Below, in pieces: positions 35,020-46,877 of a DNA stretch of 64,000 nucleotides (positions are counted from its first letter, which is position 1; each line of letters begins with the position of its first letter). The notes below the pieces were generated by a model. The model saw only the letters and a list, made by a program, of their open reading frames with translations. It was not told the origin of the DNA and searched no databases. A program made the translations under genes and the position numbers. Source of the stretch: Strobilurus pachycystidiatus (Eukaryota; Basidiomycota; Agaricomycetes; Agaricales; Physalacriaceae); contig JAHLMK010000006.1 of the NCBI GenBank assembly GCA_019915135.1, positions 620,001 through 684,000 on the forward strand. The letters are read 5' to 3'.

Positions 35020-38000
35020 TCACCAGCGAACCTCACTCGGGGCCGCACTCGAATCATACTCCGGAGGAGGCACATACGCTGTCTGAGCACGTATCTGTTC
35101 CATCTCTCTTCTGAGGTTCTCAAACTCGTTCCTCCACTGAGAACTACTATTTGCATCGGAGTCCGCCGCACCAAGGGAAGTGGATCCACTCGCGACTGCC
35201 GAGCTTCCATCCACAGCTGCCGACGTGTCCTGCGCGGCGAGCTTTCTCTTCGAATTTGGGGCAGGGGTTGAAAGGGCTGATGACATGATCTGCGAAGTCT
35301 CATCATGACTTGGTACTGGGGCCATGAATGGCTCTGTGCGGTACTGGTTGTCCACCGTTAAATGACTGCGGTCATTGACAAACCTCAAACCAATTTGACG
35401 ATGCCGACGGCGGTGAAGGATCAAGCTCCCGCAACAGATGATCAGAAGGGCAAGACCACCTATCACCCCTCCTGCGATCGTACCGATGTGACTGTGTTTT
35501 TTATTGTGAGGAGACTGTTTGGCGGCAGGGACCCCGCTGCTTTGCGACGCAAGGGGTCCTCCTCCCGTTGGCGTTGTGCGGTTTAATCTGACATAGGAAT
35601 TGAGTGTGAATGTTATGACATGAACGTCGAACGAACTGTAGAGCTAGGAGAGAGAATAATGCTCCCTGCGCCGGACTGTGGGAGAGAGACGGTGAGACTT
35701 GCACGCGTAGTTAGGTGTCAGCTCACCTAGCCACTCCTCCTGAAGTTATACCTGTTTCGGAGGAGTATGTGGTGGGAAACACGCCATCGCTGGAGTTCAA
35801 TGTCATCTTCGCATATATTCGAGAAAGGAACATGTCCCGAATTGTCGTGTTTGTTGTGGACCCTGCAACAAACATCGACCATGCTACGACGTTGAGTACC
35901 ATCGAGAATGAGATCAAATAAACGGGCATACTTGATTTTGTGTCTTGATTGCTTAGTGAGCTATCGTAGGGCAGTCCGTATGCGGTGTCTGCAACAATGA
36001 GCTGGTGTAGGGAGAGGCTAGGCCTGCTTACCGCTGACATCCAATTCGGATGCGTAAAACGCATCCTGACTGGCGTGAATCTAACACATAGCTGAGCTAT
36101 ATGGAAAGAAACTCAAGAGGTCCCGTACTTACAGAGTCAATCAAGAGTTGGGTCCCAAGGAGATGATCGGCGTACAGGTTGTAGATGAGTCCCCAAGATG
36201 AAGAGTCCCCATAGACAGAAGAAATATGCCCATTTACGAGGGCACGTTCGCCCCATTCTGACATGTATTCCAAGACCTTTTTCTAGGAAATTGTCAGCCT
36301 GATGTTCAAATGACCAATGAAACACCGACATTGTACATAGTACTGTTGTCTTTGTCTCCAACAACGTCTGCTATCTCTGCCATACATTTGATACCGAGGA
36401 TACTCTTCAGTCCCAAGTTTGCATTGGAGTTTACACCGTCAGCGTCCGTACTTTTTGTATGTGCGCGTGAGATGTACAGCTTCATGCAGTCGAGGATGAG
36501 TAGGCACCACTCACAATCCAGACTTTGGCGTCGCTGACACCGAGAGAAGGTAGGCTGTCCAAGCTGTCAGAAGGCCGTACTAACATTTGAGGAGTCAGAG
36601 CGGTGGCACGCATCGGTTGGTCGCTGTGATAGCGATACATACATAAGCCTTGATGAGGGATGCATCGCCCGAGAACGTCGCATGGGCCCAAGTCATGATG
36701 AGCATATCTCCGGTACCTAAGTCGTGTTAATTTGTTTGTGTCCCCATATTCAGAGCGTGCAAGACATACTCTCAATAGACATGTCAGGCGGCGGGGCATC
36801 GGGAACGATCGCCGTTGGAAAAGACGTTCCTACAATGGTGTTGTTTCAACCGGTAAGACGAAAGTGTGTCCCTCAATGAAGACCCGGTACGCACCAAGGT
36901 CCGGTACAGCGTACGCGACGCCTGTGGCGTTCTCCATCTGAGCTCGCAAGAGCGGCTGCAGAAGGTATCCTGCCCATGTCGCGTTTATAGTCAGGAACGC
37001 CGGAAATGCGGCGTAAAGGACGTCAACGGGGTTGGTGCGCCTATGGCAGATTTGAATGAAGTAACGAAGTTCGTGTGGAGAAGAACTAACCGAGAAATTC
37101 CCGTATCCTTCATGAAGCTCATAATGTCTGACGTGTTCCAGGCTCCATCTTGATTCTTGCTGACTGTGATCTCGACGCCAGCCATAGCCTGCCGAGCTGC
37201 GATAGACACCAATGTTGCATACTCATCAGAAACACGCCTCGCAGACAATATCAGCTGGTCGTCAAACCAGACCGCTCGGGCACGGGCTTCTACAAAGTTC
37301 GATATGAAGTCTGTAATCTGATGGGTGTTTCAACTTCATTCGTTGATACTTAGGAAGTTGTGATATACGGACCACTTCATCAATTGTGTCGTACTGAGTC
37401 CAAAAGTACGGGTGCCGGTCCTCATTGCCGTACTGAATGGAAGGATCCCTCAAAAGGCCAAAAGCCCACATGACTGAATCGGTTGTTTTGCTGATTTTGC
37501 CCAAGTCGACGGAGAAGGCAAAGGTGGGATATTGACTGTGGGCAGGCGAGTCAGCATCTGCACGTCAGAAGGCAAATTGAAAGTAGCATGCTCTTGAATC
37601 GCCCTCGGAGACGCTCCATCCTCGGTATTGTCCAGTGTCCTGTTCGTGACCCATTGGATTCGATTCAAGAAGGAATAGCCTGTCCGGTACGTTACGCCAC
37701 TGCCCTGATGACAGTTTGAAACTCTTTCGAACCGGTCTAACTCGATACTCACAGCCGGAAAGCCAAAATAGATTGTCGAGTCCTCGGCGACATTGTTGAT
37801 CTCTTGCATAGGTGATGGGCTGGTCTGTGTTGATCTATGATAGATCAGAGACGACAATTTCACCGTGGTCCAGGACACTATGCGCGTTGGGTCACTGGAG
37901 AGCCACTCTGTAAGGTGAAAGGGTGACATAAGGTGTGCATAGTGAGAGATCATCGCCAGCGAGGACGTGGACTATGCCTTACGAGACGTCAAATCTGAGT

Positions 38001-38578
38001 AGAACTGAATGGAGTGCTCCTGACCGTCCGTACTCTCTGCGTCAACGTAGAGGTAGACGAAAGGTAGCGACTGCAACACCAAGTCATCTGGCTACGCGTT
38101 GAATGCCCTCAGTCGCACGAAGAGATCTGAAGGTTGACACGACACACCTCAATCGGACTCAAGAAAGTGAGCGTCACATTCATAACGCCGGCCTGTATCG
38201 TCAAGATAGTCCGGGTCGGCGTCAGCTCGACGTTGTTCAGCTGTGACGATGTCAAGTTGGGAAAGTTGGAGAGCCCGCCAAATAGTTGGAAGCTCTCGCC
38301 GTCGACGGCGATGTTCATGTCCCATGTGGGTTGCTAACGGCCATACGTTATTCAGGAGTGCGCGGGTCATTCAAACGTACATATGAGTCCAGCGTCCAGA
38401 ATGAGGGCCATTGGTTGGCTTGGAGAGTAGGCGTCGCGACGGCCTGCATGTTGATGTGACCATTAAAGTATGGTGTCCTGATGGCCAGAGGGATTGTCGC
38501 AGGCCATGACTGCGTGCAAGAGGAGGAGGAAATGAGGTGTATCAGTAAGCATCCAAAGGTGAGTATGGTGGGCTGCAT
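35020..38578 (-). CDS. GtaA-type glutaminase (DUF5127/DUF4965/DUF1793) with C-terminal membrane anchor
   Basis: This is a secretory-pathway protein of the fungal glutaminase A family, which hydrolyses glutamine to glutamate outside the cell. Start at 38578: MQPTILTFGCLLIHLIS is a signal peptide, then WPATIPLAIRTPYFNGHINM and WPSFWTLDSY, the family opening. ELTPTRTILTIQAGVMNVTL and TFLSPIE follow (DUF5127), then WVTNRTLD, KISKTTDSVMWAFGLLRDPS, NQDGAWNTSDIMSFMKDTGI, GDMLIMTWAHATFSGDASLI, KCMAEIADVVGDKDNSTMYN and WGLIYNLYADHLLGTQL (DUF4965/DUF1793). Many small exons are needed and the frame is kept throughout. Unlike the simple secreted form, the last exons add a Thr/Ser-rich linker, one membrane span (GTIAGGVIGGLALLIICCGS), a basic HRRRHR stop-transfer and a 110-residue cytosolic tail ending PPPEYDSSAAPSEVRW. 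It is probably wall- or membrane-attached. Activity is inferred from family. Confidence 0.85.
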
Positions 38579-39067
38579 CTCGAGACAGGATCATGACACT
38601 CTTGGAGCAATATATATTGAGATAAATTTGGTCGATGATATGGGTCAGCGGTGATGATTGACAGCTGTTGCTTGACACTTCTTCCTGAGGTTTGGTCGTC
38701 GCCACACTTGGGTCAGAGTATCCACAGACATCGAGAGGAGAAGATCCTGAGAGCGTGGTGGTCAGTAATTGTCAGCTCCTCGGGCCTTCCTCTTCGAGTG
38801 TCCGAGGGGTACGGATGAGATGACCAGGGCAGTTATCGAGCGGAGGCCCCGGGGGGACTGATAGTCCCTTCCGAGTTGCTGTTGGAAACGATTACGGACA
38901 CCGACCAGCATTGATTAAGGACTCGTAGAGCTTTTCGCAAGACTTCTGTGTTTCAGGACCTTGATGACAGTTCATTCCTAGTATTGAAGCGTCTTGAAGA
39001 CCATGTACTTACGCTCGACTCGGCGCACAAGGATGGAGACTGACTAGTGGCTACAAAGCACTGACAG
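38579..39067. other. Upstream region of the GtaA-like gene
   Basis: No gene seen; contains the presumptive promoter of the minus-strand gene. Confidence 0.4.
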
Positions 39068-39490
39068 CTACGGTCTGCAATGGAAGTCAATAGCGGAACA
39101 GCCAAAGTTCCATTGGTACTTACCTACCCAATCGGCTACCCTCCAGTGCATCTCGATTGCTCTGCCGTTGCATCTGCATCGTAATGATACCAAGTTCGAA
39201 CATTGAGTATACATCAGCCTGAGCAGATGTTCCAAATCCTGATGATCTCCCACTATATCAGAGTCTATTAGCAGCTCCTTCGAGACCGGCGTTTTATGAA
39301 TCAACCATTTCAGATCCAGAGAGATACGATGTACTTTCAGCGAGAGTGTGCAGCGAGCGGCTCGCATGATCCTTTCCCCCGACAGTTCGTCCTCGATCAG
39401 GTCTCGTAAGACGCCGGCGCAGTTACAATTACAGAGCTTGAACGCGGCATTCGAAATCGTGCCAAAGTTCCAGACTGCTGCATAGCTATA
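39068..39490 (-). CDS. Possible fragment of an F-box-like hypothetical
   Basis: A frame open for about 140 codons includes GVLRDLIEDELSGERIMRAA, VHRISLDLKWLIHKT and DLEHLLRLMYTQCSNLVSLR, reading like the solenoid part of basidiomycete F-box-type hypotheticals. The first ATG in it is at 39367. No F-box motif, upstream exon or promoter was found, and it abuts the PUF6 promoter. It is probably a remnant. Confidence 0.3.
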   Translation of the reverse strand, partial: YSYAAVWNFGTISNAAFKLCNCNCAGVLRDLIEDELSGERIMRAARCTLSLKVHRISLDLKWLIHKTPVSKELLIDSDIVGDHQDLEHLLRLMYTQCSNLVSLRCRCNGRAIEMHWRVADWVGKYQWNFGCSAIDFHCRP

Positions 39491-39614
39491 GTCAACCCGT
39501 TACTTGTGGGTGATCGAAAGCAGTAAACGGTTCCGGATATTCCGGCCCGATATTATTTTCTTCTCTCCTGCCGTCACTTTGCCTTTTCCTCTCTTCCTTA
39601 CACTTCCATCTATC

Positions 39615-41845
39615 ATGGCAGCGACGGCAACAAAAACAGGGAAGAAACGCTCTGCTCTCTCGCAAAGTGGCCCGGCCTCGAAAAAAATACATCTCGATTC
39701 GTCGCAACAGAAGAAAAAACGCAGTCAACCAGTAACTCGGCCTGCACCTGGCTCTGATACTGGATCTGATTTCGATGAACTAGACGGTCAGGACGATGGC
39801 TTTACGGAGGAGGCTGCCGAGGAGATGCAGGTGGACGAGGATGACGTTCAACGACCACCAAAAGACCCGCTAGGTGCCCGCTAATTGGCTTGCTTTCTAT
39901 GCGCATCAACAGCTGACAGCCGACATATATAGCCGTCCGCGAAGCACACAAAGCGCAGAAACTCGTGACCGAGCAGCGTCGGGCAGCGAAGCCACATTCA
40001 TCCCTCCTCGCTGATGCAAAACGAGTCTGGTCGCTTGCCCGACAACAAAATATTCCAAGCGCAGAACGGCAGAAGCACATTCACGATCTCATGGACGTCA
40101 TCCGCGGCAAAGTCAAGGATATCGTCCTCAAGCATGACGCCAGCCGTATAGTGCAGACCATCGTCAAACACGGCAAGCAAAAGGAACGCGACGAGATTGC
40201 CGTTGAACTCAAGGGCAAGTTCAAGGAGCTCGCGCAGAACAAATACTCGAAGGTTGGATTGTCTATTCTGCATGTTTGTACATCTCGTTGACGCAGTCAA
40301 ACAGTTCCTGGTCACGAAACTCATTAAACTCTGCCCGGCACACCGTACATCCATCCTTCTCGAATTCCAATCCCACGTCCTCCGCCTGCTCTTGCACCGT
40401 GAAGCAACATCCGTGCTTGCGGATGCATTTGAGCTCCACGCTAACGCATACGAGCGCTCGATACTGTTGAGGGATTTCTACGGCAAGGAGGCCAACATGT
40501 TTGGTGTAACGACTGGCAGCGCAGAGGACAAGGAACGTGCGAAGAAGGGTCTTGCAGGAGTCCTGGAAGGCGCAGACAAGGAGCGGCGGCGGCGTATCAT
40601 GGACGCGACTAAAACTGGGCTAATATCAATTTTTAACAACCCAGATAAAGGCGCCGTTACACACGCTGTTGTCCACCGCGCACTTTGGGAGTACATCGTT
40701 GCGGTAAACGCCATACCGGAAGAGGACGAGCAGAATAAGCAGTTCCGAGAGATCTTCGAGACGTAAGTTCACCTTCGTTCGCACATGTTTATGGTCCTGA
40801 TTCCTTGCAGTTGCCAGGATGTTCTTGCGGAGCTTGTGCATACCAAAGACGGTAGTCGTGTCGTGCGCGAGTTTCTTGCCCGAGGAAGTGCGAAGGACAG
40901 GAAACAGATCCTCAAAATCCTCAAACCCCATGTTGCCAAAATGTGTACCGACGACGAAGCGCAGCTCGTGCTCTTCACCGCCATTGATGTCATCGAGTGA
41001 GTTGCTATCGATTCGCCAGCTAGACATCAACTCATCGATATCCAGTGACACCAAACTCGTAGTCAAGACCCTCCTGCCTGAGATAACACAATCATTGGAC
41101 GAACTCTATCTCACCTCCCAAGGCCGCCGTGTCATCCTATACCTCCTTGTACCGCGGACGAAGCGGCACTTTACTCCGGCGCAGAATGTTTCGATAGCTG
41201 AGACGGACGAGATTCGGGCGCGGACGAGTAAGAAGGACAAGGAGTCGCGGGAGAACGAGATTCGGGTCGGAGCGAGCGAGGCTCTATTGGCGTGGGTGGC
41301 GGAGAAGGGTGAGACGATCGCGAGAGAGCCTGGAGGAAGTCTTTTGGTTACGGACCTGATGCTGTTTGGCGATGGAGGTTCGTTTTCCTTTCTCTCAATC
41401 AACTGTCGTCTGGCATAGGAGCTGACAAGGGTTCATTGTAGACAAGTCCAAAGCATCGGAGACGCTCATCGCCGCATGTGCGTACCCATACCCTTCCGAC
41501 CTCCCCAGCCCGCACGTCATCGACCTCCCCCATACCTCACGGATGTACAAGACCCTCCTGCAAGGAGGGCACTTCAATCGCTCGACCAATGCCATCGACA
41601 AGGCTCCGCGGTGGGATGCGGCGGCGTTTGCCAACACGTTCGTCACTACTGTGGGGAAGGACGTGATCGTCGCAATGTGCACTAAGGGAGATCTGAATGG
41701 CGCATTCGTTGCGGCGGAGGCGTTGAGTGCGTGCGATGAGGCGACGAGAAAAGAGGCGAAGGGGTGGTTCGGGGCGGGGGTCGTCAAGGAGATTGAGGCG
41801 AGTGAGATGAAGGGGAAGAAGGTGTTGTTGGAGAGGCTGCGGTAG
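39615..41845 (+). CDS. PUF6: PUF6-like pumilio-repeat nucleolar protein
   Basis: This RNA-binding protein has divergent PUF repeats and a C-terminal CPL region, and functions in ribosome biogenesis and (in yeast) mRNA repression. Six exons: 39615-39873, 39933-40252, 40305-40762, 40811-40996, 41046-41377 and 41442-41845. The start is MAATATKTGKKRSALSQSG, a Lys-rich nucleolar-type end, then an acidic patch. Repeat segments are KVKDIVLKHDASRIVQTIVK, NKYSKFLVTKLIKLCP, AHRTSILLEFQSHVLRLLLH, CQDVLAELVHTKDGSRVVRE and SLDELYLTSQGRRVILYLLV. It ends KGKKVLLERLR. Length (about 650 residues) and order match PUF6/PUM3 proteins and no lesion was seen. A decayed partial copy lies 5 kb upstream at 34440. Confidence 0.92.
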
Positions 41846-42404
41846 TGCCATGATCATTGTATGGATCTTGGCGGTTAAGCATCTCTAATAGCGGATATAT
41901 GCCAGGTTACATGCGATTGTTTGCTCTATGGGCATACTCATCTATTGCTACAATAGCCACGAGTTTCGATGGGAACAAGGATAGACTCAACCCATTCTCC
42001 TCTTCACCCCTACGTTTTGGTCGAACTTCGATCGCTCTTTGAAAGGAAGGCGACACTGCTCATCCAGGTGCTTGGATGTCCATCTCGCCTTGTATCTCGA
42101 GCGCACCAGGGATGGCCCATATCCTTCCCGTGTCTTCGTATGCACAGGAGTCCTGTATGTGCAATGTATACAATAATCTGAACCCTGCGGGTGTATGGTA
42201 ATCGACATTATTGTGCTGCTTTGCGTAGAGTTGATTTGCATCCTGGGACTAAGTAGTAGAAGGGATCTGGGCTCTTTCATGGCAAACACTACAATTTAGG
42301 GACCTTCTGAGCGAACCTCGAGAATAGAAGAAGTGATTCTTTGATTTCGTATAAGCGACAGAAGAACAGCAAAGTCGGCAATCACTACAAATATTAAGCA
42401 GACC
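41846..42404. other. Convergent spacer between PUF6 and the F-box gene
   Basis: 3' flanks of both genes; nothing else seen. Confidence 0.4.
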
Positions 42405-43985
42405 TCAGCTTGTAGTCAGGTATGCAGCGCACGATGTATAACTCCCATCTCCATTGAAGAGAAGCTCCTTTTCCCACTTGCTCGATCGTCCTTTGGACCA
42501 ACCCCATATACTGACAACAAGTGACCGCAATTGCGGTAATTTCCCGCGAAGCGCTTCTTTGTCTGTCGCACTCACAACGCTCTCGAACGCTTCCTCTCGA
42601 ATAGCGTCGCCTTCTGGGCCTGACCGTTTGAGATTGGGATACCAATCCCGAACGATGAGAGAGAGCTCCTCCAGCGCCGGCGTCAAGCCACGATCGAAGA
42701 TATCGGGAAGGGAATGGATGAGGGCAATATCGGAGGATTTGTGGAACTGGAGCTCCAATCGTCTTAATCCTGCAAGTGTATGCAAGGTCCTGAGGAACTC
42801 GGACACAAATTGAAGGTCGAGTACATTAGAGAGTGTAACTTGGGTCAGGGAGGGGAAGTGGAGTGATTCGAGGAATGGAGACTGGACAGGGCGTAAGGAA
42901 AGAGAACGGAGGCTATTCGAGGCGAGGACGAGGGGCATTCCTGAGTAGATGCCAGGTGCCTCATCATCGCAAACAAGATCCATCGACCATGATTCGAGGT
43001 TGGGACATTCTGAGATGTATCGGATGGCCTGTTCAATGGAGCTTTCCTCGCTGCATGAGTCCACCGCCACAGATGTGAGTGTCTTCATCGGGAGGACAAG
43101 GGAGACGCAATCGAGCCCTTTAAGCGTAACTGTGCGAAGTTTCGGTGCCTCCTGGAATGCGAGACATATAGGTGGGATATCGTCGTCGACATCACTGATA
43201 TTCTCAATAGAGAGCGTCTCGAGGAGTGGGAGGCGTCCTGAGATTGAAACGAGGTGTTCCAGAATGTAATACCCGACGACCAATGAAACGTGCTTCCATT
43301 GTTCAGAATGATGCATCAAAAGATTGAGGATATCGAAGTGCGTTGAGCGTATTTTGGAGTAGACCTCATCTTCACGCGCGCTTTGGATAGAAGCGTTGGC
43401 AAAGAATGCCAAAGATATGGGGTGGGATCTGGTCCGCTGCAGACGAAGGCGAAGAAGGTACTCCCAGTTTTCCAAATATGGGCAATCGTAGTGAAAGTCA
43501 AAGTTGATTTCCGCCCAAGCCGAACGGTCAATCAGGATAATCTCCCGCCAATACTGGCAGACGTGGCTGAGAACCCATGGACCGCAAGACGTATCTAAGA
43601 CGTCGTTGGCTGGATCATCAAGGCAAAACCAGCCGAATATCAAGGACATGAGCTCGACGGGTAAGCGCCTCAGGGGTGAAAGATACGAGCGCGAACGGGA
43701 TGCCATGATGGCGAGTCGGGCGCGCTTGTTATCGAGACGGTCGCGTTCGGCGTTCATTGTTGCGATAGTGAAGTCCAATTTGGCAAGTATCGTCTCTGTG
43801 GTCGCAAGTTCGTCAATGATGCATGGGAGAATCTCCTCGGAAAGAATTTGAGTATCGGCTTCGGATAAAGCCGCGTTGGAGAGGGGGAGGTTGTTGTAGA
43901 AATCAGAGCTATAGTCAGAAGGCGGGTCTGGGATGGGATACCGTTCGCCGCACGACTGGGAGAGGGGAGGAGGAATTGGTGACAT
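42405..43985 (-). CDS. F-box protein, basidiomycete type
   Basis: This is a probable substrate-recognition subunit of an SCF ubiquitin ligase. It is a single 526-codon exon, unusual beside its intron-rich neighbours but typical for this expanded Agaricomycete family. Residues about 60-95 form a coiled coil (LATTETILAKLDFTIATMNA, then ERDRLDNKRARLA). The F-box follows: SPLRRLPVELMSLIFGWFC to WVLSHVCQYWREIILIDRSA. The rest is an irregular leucine-rich solenoid, for example RLPLLETLSIENISD, APKLRTVTLKGLDC and CPNLESWSMDLVCD. The start gives MSPIPPPLSQSCGERYPIPD. Intact. The target is unknown. Confidence 0.85.
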   Translation of the reverse strand: MSPIPPPLSQSCGERYPIPDPPSDYSSDFYNNLPLSNAALSEADTQILSEEILPCIIDELATTETILAKLDFTIATMNAERDRLDNKRARLAIMASRSRSYLSPLRRLPVELMSLIFGWFCLDDPANDVLDTSCGPWVLSHVCQYWREIILIDRSAWAEINFDFHYDCPYLENWEYLLRLRLQRTRSHPISLAFFANASIQSAREDEVYSKIRSTHFDILNLLMHHSEQWKHVSLVVGYYILEHLVSISGRLPLLETLSIENISDVDDDIPPICLAFQEAPKLRTVTLKGLDCVSLVLPMKTLTSVAVDSCSEESSIEQAIRYISECPNLESWSMDLVCDDEAPGIYSGMPLVLASNSLRSLSLRPVQSPFLESLHFPSLTQVTLSNVLDLQFVSEFLRTLHTLAGLRRLELQFHKSSDIALIHSLPDIFDRGLTPALEELSLIVRDWYPNLKRSGPEGDAIREEAFESVVSATDKEALRGKLPQLRSLVVSIWGWSKGRSSKWEKELLFNGDGSYTSCAAYLTTS

Positions 43986-45544
43986 CTAGCTTGATTATGA
44001 CAAGACTATGAGTACTAGACGTACCGAACTTCATTGTCGAGACATACCTACAGGCTTGAAGAAGAGCAAGTAGATACAGATTTCGAACCGGCGTGATTAG
44101 GACTCGATTGGTGAGCGAGGAAAGATCTTCATAATTCATTAGCAGACGGACGATCGCGATTGCATGGCTTTGAGCGCTCACATAACTCGCCAGCTGAAAG
44201 CTGTGGTTGCAGGCGATGAGAAGATGTATTCTTGCGATCGAGTTCTATGCGAGTCGGGAAGCGACGAATGCAGCGGAATAATGCCCAGAGGACCAGAACG
44301 GCCAACACGAGGAGATATGTGGACTAAAGTCTAGGATGCGCGGTACTGCGTGGGCCGACCTGTTGCAACGCGTCATTTTTGTATACCGCGAAATAAAATT
44401 CTGTCTAACCGCGAACCTGTTATGTATAGGCGTTAAAAGGTACGCCACTAGCACTTTCATGTGGAAGGGCTGGCCGTGTGCGTACGATGCGCGAGAAAAC
44501 GCGTCTGAAGATGGTGGAAGAAGGTCAAGACGCGTCTCTTTGGCTCTGTTTGCCATCGTGGCCTTTTGGGTCCCTGTCGTTCATGCAAGAGCCTCATGCA
44601 TCTCCCATGCACAGCGGCTCCAGGCAGCACTTTGGAGCCGTCTGCAGAGGCGCTGAAGTGCTGGTCATCCCGGCTTGTTTGTTCTGAATGCGATGTTCGG
44701 CCTTGCTAGGGAAGCCCGAAAATCACTAACTCTGGTCTACGCCAAGTCTACGCGTCAATTACCAACCAGGGAATCAGGGACCCACAATTGGCACAAACTA
44801 TAGCCAATCGACGAGTCCCGCAAGTGATCTGTCGAACTCCGTCCAGACTACGTCAAACCCCCATACTGTACGAGACTGCGTCTGACCATTATAGACGGAG
44901 CGGTCCTTCTTGAATGATAATCTTCCAAGCCTTCCTCCTCCTTCTTCATAGCGACGGACCCTACCGGACCGGACCGAACCTGCACTATCCTTCTGAGCTT
45001 CATCATGTCCAGGGAGGCAGAGGATGACCGGCTTCTCCGTTGCCACAGATCGACAATCATACCAGAACGGAACACTGAACTTCACACCTGCCCCACAGTG
45101 ACACAGAGTCCAAACAGGGTCGTTTTTGCCTTACATTTTCAGACTCAATGTTCCATGATGGGCACGGGACTTCCTATCGTTGATAAAGTGATGCTTTGAC
45201 CTGGCTTTGACATATCAGGTATACGGCCAAATTTGACTCCAATTACAGTTTACTGCAGAGTGCAGAAGTCCCTAGAAGTCCCTGCATCTTGAAGTACGTA
45301 CATCATCCCTGTCCTCAACCCTCCGAAATCTTCTACGCGACTGTCGCGCTGATGCTCCACTTTTATTATAGAAGCGCTGGTAACGCGCTCAAAACACGCT
45401 AAGAGGGTGTTCGGAGAGGTTGCAGAAATTTTTGCACTGTGCCAAGGGGGCCCTGTGTAGACAGTCGTCAGAAGCTTGTCACAAACCCTGGAAAAAATCA
45501 GCCGGTCCCTGCTTTGCAGGGACCTGGTGTTGTCCACCGATGCT
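43986..45544. other. Gene-poor 1.5 kb
   Basis: Several short frames on both strands (for example 44245-44556 minus and 44336-44656 plus) overlap one another with no family likeness. I see no supported gene. Confidence 0.4.
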
Positions 45545-45551
45545 TATAAAA
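45545..45551 (+). promoter_or_regulatory. TATA box of the small secreted protein gene
   Basis: CTTATAAAAGCC, about 120 bp before the ATG at 45669, followed by a pyrimidine- and C-rich leader typical of strongly expressed fungal genes. Confidence 0.55.
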
Positions 45552-45668
45552 GCCCTCTCTATATTCTCAGTTTTTGCACAGAGTCCTTTCTGAGCCCTTT
45601 CGACCTACTTTCCTATCTGCATACTCATATCCACCAACCCACATTCCCTTACCACCACAATCTCTACA

Positions 45669-46465
45669 ATGCCTTCCTTCACCTCCATCCTCAGCTACGC
45701 TGCTCTCGGACTCGCTGCCTTCACCTCGGTGCAGGCAGCCCCCGTCTTCGAGAAGGGCCTTGCGCTTCGGGACATCGAGGCGCGCACCGTGACTGCGCTT
45801 CCCGCCCTCGTCGAGAAGCTCACCAGCGACCTTAGCGACGTCCTGCTGCCCCTCCGTAAGCTCTCCGTGTCCTCTTGCAATGAACCAACGCTGATCATCG
45901 TCTGCCCGCGCAGAATACGTTACATCCGGAAACGCAACAGCGGATATCATCACCCCCATCATCCAAGACGCTGAGGGCATCGTCTCCGTCGCCATCTCCG
46001 ATGTCAAGCTCCTCGTGGGCGAGACTCTCGAGACCATCCTCGCGACCGCCGACGGTGTACTTTCCCTCGTTGACATTGCTGGACTGCTGTACACTTTGAT
46101 CACCGTGAGTCCCAGTCTTATTTTCTTTTTGCTCCAGCTCCTGACCCGAACTCTAGGTCATCTTCTCTGCCGTGGCCACCGTCCTCTCCGTCGTCTCTGC
46201 CGCCGATAAGGATGTCATCGCGCCTCTGCTTGGAGAGCTCTTGTACGTTCCATTCCTTTCTCTTCTTCCTCTTTGCATGACTGAGAATTGGACTACTAGG
46301 TACCTCGTAAGGGATCTCCTCCAGCTCGTCCTGAGCCTCGTCGCCGGCCTCCTTGCCGTCCTCTTGCCCTTGATCGTGAATGTGATTGTTCCCGTTCTCT
46401 TGGACTTGAACCTCGGCGATGTGTTCGGATTCTTGGGCTCCGTGCTCACTAGTACTTCCCTCTAA
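45669..46465 (+). CDS. Small secreted hydrophobic protein
   Basis: A 209-residue protein in four exons: 45669-45855, 45914-46104, 46157-46242 and 46300-46465. MPSFTSILSYAALGLAAFTS then VQAAPVFEKG is a clear signal peptide. The mature part is built of hydrophobic Leu/Val/Ala-rich helices (ALVEKLTSDLSDVLLPL, AISDVKLLVGETLETILAT, LLQLVLSLVAGLLAVLLP), has no cysteines beyond the signal and ends VLTSTSL. It resembles the cysteine-free, helix-rich small secreted proteins common in Agaricomycetes. Strong TATA box, C-biased third positions and a pyrimidine-rich leader suggest high expression. It is not a hydrophobin, since the eight-cysteine pattern is absent. Function unknown. Confidence 0.75.
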
Positions 46466-46877
46466 TCATGCTTTGATTAATGTCTCGTACATACCGTACT
46501 TGTACTACAGACCAGATTCGGAAACTTAAATACCATTGAACATACCCTATTTTCGTGGTCACCTTCAAAGTCCGATAGATAATTTTCTGTTCTCACTTCT
46601 AGATCACCAGTGAGATCAACGCACTCGCCCTTCATCCATGGCAAATCGGTGACGTTCAAATTGCACGAACGGGCGCATCATCTTCATGCATCCTCGCGGT
46701 GGTGGCGTGCACCCTCAATTCCTTGATCCTCTATCTACCAAAGTGTAGAATACCCGTATTGACATCACAAAGAATGAGAGCCTGCTACATAGCAGATCAT
46801 TCCGTCTTCCCAGTCTTGACATACCTAGCTAATTTGTCTATACCATACCGCGATTTCATGATCCACGTCTACACTCT
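46466..46877. other. Convergent spacer
   Basis: 3' flanks of the secreted protein gene and the SDR gene; nothing else seen. Confidence 0.4.
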
